This document shows positions 57,642 through 64,000 of a stretch of 64,000 nucleotides of DNA, one piece after another. Location of the stretch: NCBI RefSeq assembly GCF_021655615.1, contig NZ_AP025245.1, positions 1,736,001 through 1,800,000 on the forward strand, written 5' to 3'. Numbering within the stretch: position 1 is the first letter of the stretch; each line of letters starts with the position of its first letter. The notes under the pieces were generated by a model, which was not told the origin of the DNA, did no database searches, and saw only the letters and a program-made list of their open reading frames with translations. The translations under genes and the position numbers were made by a program. This DNA comes from Acidianus sp. HS-5. Its GTDB lineage: Archaea; Thermoproteota; Thermoprotei_A; Sulfolobales; Sulfolobaceae.

Positions 57642-58271
57642 TTGAAGTTAAGTCTAGCTTATTCAAAAGAAGAGGAATTATTACCAATATTGCCAATTCT
57701 AGATAAGGAGATAGATAAGGGAATAGAAATAGAAGCAATAAAAATAAAGGAAGAAGAAATTAAGTTTAAATACGATAAATTTGATTTATATTATATTCCA
57801 CTTCCAGATCTAAATTATATTGAAACAAAAATATTATCTAATGGCGCTTACGTGGTAAATTCTTTAGGGTTAGACGAGTTAAAAAGTGAGGTTTGTATAA
57901 ATAGTAATTCTACTGAGTTTTACCTATTAAAACTTCTAATGAATTATAGAGGAATTCCAAACGGTAGGGAAAACTGCAAAGGAAGCAAATTTACTATAAA
58001 GGACTTTAAAGTATCATTAAGCGATAAATGGAAAGAAACTTGTGGAGATCTACCTATAGTTTTAAACGTTATAGGCAGTAATCTTCCTGGCGATGTAATA
58101 AGTAAGGTAAAGATAACAATTAGAGAATCTGCAAGCTTGCAGGAATCCAAGGGAGTTATAGCGACGCCCTCTAAGGAATTGGGGCTTAAAGGAAGAAAGG
58201 CGATTGACTGCTTCTTTGAACTCTGCAGGAAAAAGAGTCTATGCAATGTAAACAACTACGTGATTTTGTGA
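57642..58271 (+). CDS. Conserved Sulfolobales protein, possibly DUF3834
   Basis: A 209-residue protein starting at TTG 57642 with LSLAYSKEEELLPILPILD, an N-terminal strand typical of periplasmic-binding-like or MqnA-like folds, then VVNSLGLDELKSEV and a cysteine-rich end (CFFELCRKKSLCNVNN). There is no signal peptide. The DUF3834 label is from memory. It lies four bases before the NSUN methyltransferase gene and is likely cotranscribed with it. Confidence 0.6.
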   Translation: MKLSLAYSKEEELLPILPILDKEIDKGIEIEAIKIKEEEIKFKYDKFDLYYIPLPDLNYIETKILSNGAYVVNSLGLDELKSEVCINSNSTEFYLLKLLMNYRGIPNGRENCKGSKFTIKDFKVSLSDKWKETCGDLPIVLNVIGSNLPGDVISKVKITIRESASLQESKGVIATPSKELGLKGRKAIDCFFELCRKKSLCNVNNYVIL

Positions 58272-58275
58272 GAGT

Positions 58276-59331
58276 TTGAAAGATTTTTTAACCACCCTTT
58301 TATATTTCGTAGAAGAGAAAGGATATCCTTTGCCTGTAGCATTTAAAAAGACGAAGGGAATTAAGAAGGTTAAAGGAATAAATTACGATGAGCTGTATGA
58401 AATTTCAAGGTTGCTTTTACTTTCTTACAACTCTCTAAAAGGTAAGAGGTCAAAAAAGGTTAAACAATTTTTACAGGGTAAATACGAAATTCTTTTACCT
58501 TCATGGGCTAGAGAGGAGCTTTCTAACTACCTTAATGTCAGATCTTTTGAAGGCTCTTTAAGGTATAAAACTACGTGGGTTAGAATAAATACTCTAAAAA
58601 CTGACGTTGACAAAGTTTTAAAATCCCTTGAAAATCAAGGTGTAGAATTTGAGCAGGACAAGGATGTTTACTATCTGATAAAGGTAAAAGATGAGAAGAA
58701 ATTAAAGAGTAGTGAAGAATACAAGGAGTTCAAGGTCTTAATACAAGACAAAGCCAGTGTTTTAACTGTTGAGGCTTTAGAAGTAGAAAAGGGAGATAAA
58801 ATTATAGATTTATCTTCTGCTCCAGGAAGTAAAGCGTCACAAATTATGCAGCTAGGTGAAAATAATATTAATCTTTATGTTACTGACGTTAATATTGATA
58901 GGCTTGGAAGAGAGGTTAGCCTTCTTAGAAGACTTGGGATTAATATGGATAAAGTTCACGTTATTCATCAAGATTCTACGATGAATTCTCTATTGAGAGC
59001 AGATAAAGTATTACTAGATGCTCCTTGTTCATCATCAGGAATGGTATCTAATGAACCCGCTATAATGGTTAATCTAACTAAGGAGAAAGTTATTTACTAC
59101 TCTAAATTACAGGAGAATATGATTAGTGAAGTCCTAAAAATTAACGCCACCTACTTGATTTACTCTGTTTGTTCTATATTCCCAGAAGAGGGAGAAGATC
59201 ACGTTTTAAATTTAAGAACTGAAAGACCTAAAATTTCCGGAGAAAGACCCTATAAGAGCGTTAACGGAGTAAGATTATTTCCTCATATTAACTCTACTGA
59301 AGGATTTTTTATAACTAAAATACTTTTGTAA
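58276..59331 (+). CDS. NSUN-family RNA m5C methyltransferase
   Basis: A 351-residue RsmB/Nol1/Nop2/Sun methyltransferase. Motif I is DLSSAPGSKASQIM, motif IV LDAPCSSSGMVSNEPA with one catalytic cysteine and motif VI YSVCSIFPEE with the second. An N-terminal NusB-like helical part precedes it. The target (tRNA or rRNA) cannot be read. The start is TTG 58276. Confidence 0.92.
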   Translation: MKDFLTTLLYFVEEKGYPLPVAFKKTKGIKKVKGINYDELYEISRLLLLSYNSLKGKRSKKVKQFLQGKYEILLPSWAREELSNYLNVRSFEGSLRYKTTWVRINTLKTDVDKVLKSLENQGVEFEQDKDVYYLIKVKDEKKLKSSEEYKEFKVLIQDKASVLTVEALEVEKGDKIIDLSSAPGSKASQIMQLGENNINLYVTDVNIDRLGREVSLLRRLGINMDKVHVIHQDSTMNSLLRADKVLLDAPCSSSGMVSNEPAIMVNLTKEKVIYYSKLQENMISEVLKINATYLIYSVCSIFPEEGEDHVLNLRTERPKISGERPYKSVNGVRLFPHINSTEGFFITKILL

Positions 59332-59362
59332 TAGTCTATGGTTTAAATATTCACTTTCATAT

Positions 59363-61300
59363 ATGAAAATTCCTATTTATAAATATATTTCTAAGCTTAC
59401 CATTCCTGAGGGGCTAAATTATACTTTAGAAAATATTGAAGATGTAATTTATTTGAAAACTGACTCAGTTAAACAACCGGAGATCACTCTCTTTCCGAAG
59501 GTGAATATAAGTAAAGACCCTTGGATTATACAGAGAGGAAATAAACTAATTCAAATAAATGGAAAAGAGGAAGTTTTGGAAGAAGTAACAGAAGATGCTC
59601 TTAGCATTATTTATGTTAACGTTGAAGGTGTATTTGAGAAAATACTTCAGAAGAAGGAAAACGAATATACTTTTAAGGGAAATAAATACTCTAAACTTGT
59701 AAAATTCTTCAATACTCATGTTTTAGAAAATAACAAGAAAATTATACTTATTTATGAAAAAATGGAAATTAATAGAGATAAACCTAAATTTTATTCAATA
59801 AACAAAAACGGAATTTCACTTATATATGATGGATATACAGAAATAATCTCAAAATTTGGATCATTTAGAACTAACGAGGAAAGAATATTTCTTGGTAAAA
59901 TTAGTGGTAAGTCAGTTTTCCAATCACTTGACGGCAAAATAATGGAAGAAGATGACGTAATAGGTTACTGTGAAGATAGAGCAGAGCTTTTAGGCTCAAC
60001 TAGTTTTGGGATAGTCATAGCTTGTAACGGCAAGGTAAAGTATTTTAATGATGGAATATGGCAGGAGCTAGAAACTAACGTAGATCCTCTGTTAAGTTTT
60101 GTCAATTCTAATTTTATTATACTAACTAGCAGTAGTTTCACGTTAGTTTATGATAAGAATTTGTTCTTATTATATAAATTCTCAAGTTCTGTAGGTAGTG
60201 CGACATCGAGGTACATTGTTTTATTTAGAAGTCCTTTTGCGGGAGTTATAGATACATTAGATAGAGAGGAAATTTTCAAAACTGAGAAAAATATCCTTGA
60301 TGTCTCTTCTCCAATAAAAATCTTTATAATGAAAAATTATAATGTAGAGTATCAAAATGTTGTAGAAATAAATAGAAGAGATATAAACTCAAAGTATTAT
60401 GAAGTGGAAGTTGAACCAAAAATATTGGGAGATGATGATGCTAAATTCAGATTAATATCACCATTTTTTTCTTTAAATGTTAATATACCTATTGTTAGTG
60501 AAAAACCGAAATTATACGTTAAGGGATCAATTATAAGGACTAATGGAGAAGTTTTAGGAACTAAAATGAATTCTTATCTTAATATCTCTATTAATACAAA
60601 AGTTGTAACCAATTTACCTTACACAATTAGAATAAAATTTAGAGATAAATTCTTTGATTATAATTTTGACAAGAAAGAAATTAATACAAACTATAAAATA
60701 CCCATAAATATATTTGACAAGAAAGAATCTAATGAAGTTATCAAACTGGAAATAATAAGAAACGATATTGTACAAAATACTTTGGAACTTCTAATTCCGA
60801 TAATCTTCGTGGAGCCTGGAAAAGATTGGAAATCAGAAATAGTAGATCGCGGAGATTATATAGAGAAAATCCTTCACACAGAAAAAGGAGATATCTCGTG
60901 GACTAAAGTTTATCACTTACCAAAGCGTAGGAAGGCTATAGTAGTGAAGGAAAATTCTAAAGAAGGAGTTAAAACTCTGAGAAATAAAGTAGTAATAAAT
61001 TTGGAAAAACCAATAGAATCATTATATTATGCAATAAATTATCCATATTTAGTTTTAATACCTAAAATGAGATATTATTACCCTATAGAAGTCTTTTATG
61101 GAACATCAAGTTATAGAGGACTTCCTGAGAAAATCTTTTTCCCTTTAGATCCAGCATATAATGAGATATTCATTAGAGTCTATTTAGGAAGCAAAATAAT
61201 AAAGACGAAATATAAGATTCCTAAAGACGCTTATCTGAGAATAGCAATAAATGCAAAAAAGAGTTTAGAAGAATTTCTCAAAAGTTTTGGCCTAGTCTGA
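59363..61300 (+). CDS. Large beta-rich unknown protein, UpsX-like in size and position
   Basis: A 645-residue protein with no membrane segment or signal peptide. The N-terminal half has repeated short strand-turn units (for example FGSFRTNEERIFLGKISGKS and VIGYCEDRAELLG) that could be a beta-propeller reading; the second half, from about 340, looks like beta-sandwich domains. No family is recognised. Its length and place before a secretion-ATPase homolog recall UpsX of the Sulfolobales Ups pilus operon; identity is unproven. Confidence 0.55.
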   Translation: MKIPIYKYISKLTIPEGLNYTLENIEDVIYLKTDSVKQPEITLFPKVNISKDPWIIQRGNKLIQINGKEEVLEEVTEDALSIIYVNVEGVFEKILQKKENEYTFKGNKYSKLVKFFNTHVLENNKKIILIYEKMEINRDKPKFYSINKNGISLIYDGYTEIISKFGSFRTNEERIFLGKISGKSVFQSLDGKIMEEDDVIGYCEDRAELLGSTSFGIVIACNGKVKYFNDGIWQELETNVDPLLSFVNSNFIILTSSSFTLVYDKNLFLLYKFSSSVGSATSRYIVLFRSPFAGVIDTLDREEIFKTEKNILDVSSPIKIFIMKNYNVEYQNVVEINRRDINSKYYEVEVEPKILGDDDAKFRLISPFFSLNVNIPIVSEKPKLYVKGSIIRTNGEVLGTKMNSYLNISINTKVVTNLPYTIRIKFRDKFFDYNFDKKEINTNYKIPINIFDKKESNEVIKLEIIRNDIVQNTLELLIPIIFVEPGKDWKSEIVDRGDYIEKILHTEKGDISWTKVYHLPKRRKAIVVKENSKEGVKTLRNKVVINLEKPIESLYYAINYPYLVLIPKMRYYYPIEVFYGTSSYRGLPEKIFFPLDPAYNEIFIRVYLGSKIIKTKYKIPKDAYLRIAINAKKSLEEFLKSFGLV

Positions 61301-61325
61301 AGCATTTTTAATTCTAGCTTTTAAC

Positions 61326-62489
61326 ATGTCAACGGCAAATAATACATACTATATCATGGGATGTAAGGTTTCATTATCTCAATTAGGCAGTACTTTGAAT
61401 TATACCATAGAAGAACCAACGCTCACTGAAGAAGAGAAAAAAGCGTTCAATTCTCAACTGCAACTTCCTCAAAGTAGCATGGAAAAAATAAATTATTACA
61501 GAAAAAAGGAGGAATTTGGTTCATTAACATGTTTAATGTTAGATAAGAACGTTGAAGAAATAGAGTGCTTAGATCTTTCAAAGCCCTTAACCGTTAAAAT
61601 TAAGGGACTTGGAAGAGCATTAACTAATATAAAAATTAACAAGGAAGAAGTACTAAATATATTTTCTAAATTTAATTATAATAAAATTAATAAATATGCT
61701 ATAATAGACAATAGTTCATTTAAAGCAATCATTTACTTTGACGGTAATGCAATGAATTTTAATATAATAAAACTTGAAAAATTAAATTCAGAAAGTATAA
61801 TAGATCTTATCCATAAAGAGTATTTAAATGAGTATACCGCTGCATACTTATGGCATATTATCGAAAATTCTGGAATTGTGATAATAAATGGAAATAAGAA
61901 AATTACTACTGAATTCGCTCTTTCATTAATAAACTTAATTCACAACAAATATACAAAGATTGTTTTGATTACTAAATCAAAGATTAAGGGATTGGAAGAT
62001 ATTACGATATTAAATAATGTAAAAGATTTGAATATAATAGATTATTATGATCCTGATTTCATATTATTTGACTATTTTAATGAAAAAGTCATTAATAAAA
62101 CCATTGATCTAAATATTCAAGGTAAAGGAATAATCATATTACCAAATTTTCCAGATAACGTAACTTTCTTAAGTAGCTTGACTAAGCCTCAGTTATTATC
62201 CTTATCTAAGTTATCTACAGTGCTTGTAGAGGTTACGAAGAGTCGTATTAATATTCACGAGCTTTACTCTTCAAGAAACAAGGTAAGAATAAGGGGAGTA
62301 TGCAAGAACGGCAATATGAGTAAAAAGGACTTTAGTTACTCTATTAAACTGAAAAACGGAATTAGTTCTAAGAGTTTAGATTCTAAGGTAGCCATTTTAG
62401 AAAATTTAGCTAAAAATAATATTATAGATAAATATGAAATTAGAGAAAAAATAGAAAAAATTGGTGAGAAGATTGAGCCTGAAATTTGA
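61326..62489 (+). CDS. Degenerate type IV filament/secretion ATPase (pseudo-ATPase)
   Basis: A 387-residue protein whose layout follows archaeal GspE/UpsE ATPases: LNEYTAAYLWHIIENSGIVI before the P-loop position, an Asp-box-like strand YTKIVLITKSKIKGLEDI, then DPDFILFDYFNE in place of RPDYIIVGEVRG, GKGIIILPNFPDN in place of the GH...STLHA His-box segment, and an EI-like RINIHELYSS. The Walker A GPTGSGKTT reads NGNKKITTEF, Walker B lacks its glutamate and the His box is lost, so ATP hydrolysis is unlikely. It overlaps or adjoins the membrane protein gene. Confidence 0.65.
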   Translation: MSTANNTYYIMGCKVSLSQLGSTLNYTIEEPTLTEEEKKAFNSQLQLPQSSMEKINYYRKKEEFGSLTCLMLDKNVEEIECLDLSKPLTVKIKGLGRALTNIKINKEEVLNIFSKFNYNKINKYAIIDNSSFKAIIYFDGNAMNFNIIKLEKLNSESIIDLIHKEYLNEYTAAYLWHIIENSGIVIINGNKKITTEFALSLINLIHNKYTKIVLITKSKIKGLEDITILNNVKDLNIIDYYDPDFILFDYFNEKVINKTIDLNIQGKGIIILPNFPDNVTFLSSLTKPQLLSLSKLSTVLVEVTKSRINIHELYSSRNKVRIRGVCKNGNMSKKDFSYSIKLKNGISSKSLDSKVAILENLAKNNIIDKYEIREKIEKIGEKIEPEI

Positions 62490-62493
62490 AAAA

Positions 62494-63171
62494 ATGATTA
62501 CCAAACTTAATCAATTCCGTTTAAAAAATGAAATTAGAGACTTAGAAAATTTATCGTTGAAAGTATTGATTATAGATATCCTAGGATTTATAACAGCAAT
62601 AATATACTTAAACTTCTTTCCTCAATCAATTTCCTTTGCTTTAATAGTATCAACACTGAGTTTATTATTTATCATTATTAAGAAGAATAAAATACATTAT
62701 GAAGTAAGTAAACTATCGCCCATTTCACTTCTACCTTTATTATTTCCAGTAAATATAGTATTAAGAATCAGTATTTCAATATTAATATTTTCTATACTTA
62801 ATTGGAATTTTAATAGTAAAGATATCTATCATCAATTCCTCAATCAAAAAGAGAATAAAATCAGCGAAATGAAAAAACAATTACTACAGGGAAGCAAGAT
62901 GTACAAAAAGACTGTAAAAGCACTTAATCGCATAGAGAAAAGAATTTATAGATTTTATCAAAAATTACAAATACTAAGAATTATAATTTACTTTTTACCT
63001 CTATTAACCTTACCAATAATAAAAATGCACGGAATTTTAGCATATGAAGAAGGACTTGCAGACCTCTTATTATTATCCTTGACATTATCTTTAATGTGCA
63101 GGAATAGTATGGTAAACTCCAAAAATTTACTTTATATCTCAATTACTTCAGTAATAATATGGTTCATATAA
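62494..63171 (+). CDS. Multi-span membrane protein, possible reduced UpsF/TadC-like platform
   Basis: From ATG 62494, four bases after the pseudo-ATPase stop, the product has 225 residues; TTG 62461, GTG 62464 or TTG 62473 would extend it into the ATPase gene. Hydrophobic segments lie near residues 25-45, 50-66, 78-110, 158-180 and 190-222, with a basic cytoplasmic loop (KKQLLQGSKMYKKTVKALNR) between. Pairing with a secretion-ATPase homolog suggests a shortened platform protein, but sequence motifs of UpsF/FlaJ are not clear. Confidence 0.5.
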   Translation: MITKLNQFRLKNEIRDLENLSLKVLIIDILGFITAIIYLNFFPQSISFALIVSTLSLLFIIIKKNKIHYEVSKLSPISLLPLLFPVNIVLRISISILIFSILNWNFNSKDIYHQFLNQKENKISEMKKQLLQGSKMYKKTVKALNRIEKRIYRFYQKLQILRIIIYFLPLLTLPIIKMHGILAYEEGLADLLLLSLTLSLMCRNSMVNSKNLLYISITSVIIWFI

Positions 63172-63430
63172 TGGCGTCTTTATTTTCTTTAGCTACAACA
63201 TCAATTTCATGTCCCTTTTCCAAAGCGTCTAATATTTCCTCACCTTTATTAGTGAGCTTATAGACCTTGTGTGAGCCTTTAGAGTAAATAGTCTCTATTA
63301 AACCAAGACCCTCAAGAATGTGGAAAATCGCTAAAACCTCATATCTAGGAATTTTAGTCCTTATTACTACTTCTCCAGGGTTTAATGCACCGTCTCTTAT
63401 GGATTCAAGAACTACTTTAATCTCGTACAT
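63164..63430 (-). CDS. Small winged-helix regulator
   Basis: An 88-residue winged helix: EIKVVLESIRDGALNPGEVV, then IPRYEVLAIFHILEGLGLIE and a wing GSHKVYKLTNKGEEILDALE. It resembles PadR/ArsR-like archaeal regulators. It converges with the membrane protein gene by eight bases and is divergent from the endonuclease III gene, whose promoter it may control. Confidence 0.7.
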   Translation of the reverse strand: MYEIKVVLESIRDGALNPGEVVIRTKIPRYEVLAIFHILEGLGLIETIYSKGSHKVYKLTNKGEEILDALEKGHEIDVVAKENKDAII

Positions 63431-63485
63431 CAGTTGAGATACTGGAGTTGTTTCACTTAAAAGCTCTATTACTCCTTATGATATT

Positions 63486-64000
63486 ATGAAATGTAGTGGA
63501 AAGGAAATCCTCGAGAGATTGAGAAAAGCTTATAAAAGAGATCCTAAGCAATACGTAGCCTACGATGTTTGGATAAATTTTAAGGATCCTTTTAAGGTTC
63601 TTATTGCTACTCTATTATCTCAAAACTCTACAGATAAAGGAACGTATAAGGCGTTTTATACTCTCCAGGAAAAGATAGGAGTCACCCCAGATAATCTAAT
63701 TAAAGCTAGCGTAGAAGACGTTGCGTCTTGTATAAGGAATATTGGAATTTACAGAATAAAGGCAGAGAGAATAAAGGAACTTGCCAAGCTGATCAAAGAA
63801 AAATATGACGGGAATTTAAATAAAATCCTTGATAAAGAACCCCAGGAAGCTAGAAATGAATTATTATCCCTTCCCGGAATAGGCGAAAAAACTGCAGATG
63901 TAGTCTTACTTACTTGTAGAGGATATCCTTACTTTCCTGTGGACACTCACATAAAGAGAATATCCCAAAGGTTAGGTATTGCATCTGGAAGTTATGAAGA
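63486..64000 (+). CDS. nth: Endonuclease III, 3' partial
   Basis: Starts at ATG 63486 and runs off the right edge after about 171 codons. The HhH-GPD glycosylase motifs are present: LLSQNSTDKGTYKAF, the hairpin LPGIGEKTADVVL with the catalytic lysine, and FPVDTHIKRISQRLG with the catalytic aspartate. It removes oxidised pyrimidines and nicks the abasic site. The C-terminal 4Fe-4S cluster, if present, lies outside the window. Confidence 0.92.
   Translation, partial: MKCSGKEILERLRKAYKRDPKQYVAYDVWINFKDPFKVLIATLLSQNSTDKGTYKAFYTLQEKIGVTPDNLIKASVEDVASCIRNIGIYRIKAERIKELAKLIKEKYDGNLNKILDKEPQEARNELLSLPGIGEKTADVVLLTCRGYPYFPVDTHIKRISQRLGIASGSYE

Noticed and set aside
57589..57738. Membrane-anchor extension of the NDH-2-like protein
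   Set aside because: The hydrophobic residues come from reading antisense through the start of the 57642 gene; GTG 57588 places the nucleotide-binding motif at the N-terminus as usual.

Overview
The window reads as chromosomal DNA of a thermoacidophilic crenarchaeon of the order Sulfolobales, most likely an Acidianus species. The base composition is AT-rich, genes are tightly packed and often overlap by 4 to 30 bases, and most transcripts look leaderless, with a TATA box 25 to 35 bases before the start codon. The replication, proteasome, MCM, GINS and Orc1/Cdc6 genes are of crenarchaeal type. The sulfide:quinone oxidoreductase at 14884 looks nearly identical to my memory of the Acidianus ambivalens enzyme, including Cys129, Cys178 and Cys350. 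The terminal oxidase genes at 52788-55829 match the A. ambivalens dox cluster in order and size. I see no transposon, CRISPR array, rRNA or integrated element.

Region by region. 1-12 kb: the end of a glutamate dehydrogenase gene, an OLD-like ATPase, a uracil-DNA glycosylase/SDR/MFS operon, a TauE-like exporter, a short DtxR-like regulator beside a CBS-domain antiporter, a DHDPS-family aldolase and several membrane proteins. Two C/D box guide RNAs sit in gene junctions here. 12-17 kb: the B12-binding subunit of methylmalonyl-CoA mutase with its MeaB GTPase, a DUF2250 regulator/hydrolase pair, and SQR with a DUF1641 partner. 17-31 kb: a core information-processing block with proteasome beta, RFC small and large, MoaC, Orc1/Cdc6, THUMP protein, GINS23, MCM, CarS lipid synthase, a RadA paralog, Clp1-type RNA kinase and thymidylate kinase. 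31-46 kb: tRNA-Leu(UAG), an AbiEii-type nucleotidyltransferase, TmcA, an MFS pump, a stress protein, BirA, Sua5, NuoB, glycerate kinase and a full-length DtxR regulator. 46-52 kb: molybdenum cofactor genes mobB, moeA and mobA, an aKMT-type methyltransferase, a Dph6-like ligase, an SAH/MTA deaminase-like amidohydrolase, an Lrs14-type regulator and a 55-residue AbrB protein. 52-56 kb: TatD and the DoxBCE oxidase. 56-64 kb: a gene-poor AT-rich stretch, tRNA-Ser(GCU), a structured RNA candidate, an NSUN methyltransferase and the unusual 59.3-63.2 kb cluster next to an endonuclease III gene.

How they work together. SQR passes electrons from sulfide into the quinone pool and the Dox oxidase can pass them on to oxygen; TauE may move sulfur oxyanions. 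MCM, GINS, RFC, Orc1/Cdc6, the RadA paralog, UDG and endonuclease III are replication and repair genes. MoaC, MoeA, MobA and MobB cover several steps of molybdenum cofactor synthesis. BirA, the B12 subunit and MeaB fit acyl-CoA carboxylase/mutase metabolism of the carbon-fixation cycle.

The most unusual region is 59363-63171: a large unknown protein, a secretion ATPase homolog that has lost its nucleotide-binding motifs, and a reduced membrane protein, next to an endonuclease III gene. This layout recalls the UV-inducible Ups pilus locus but without a working ATPase or pilins. Other notable points are the two guide RNAs whose guides match the peptidyl transferase centre of 23S rRNA, palindromic operators in front of both MFS pumps, and three genes that have no ATG, GTG or TTG start but do have an in-frame ATT.
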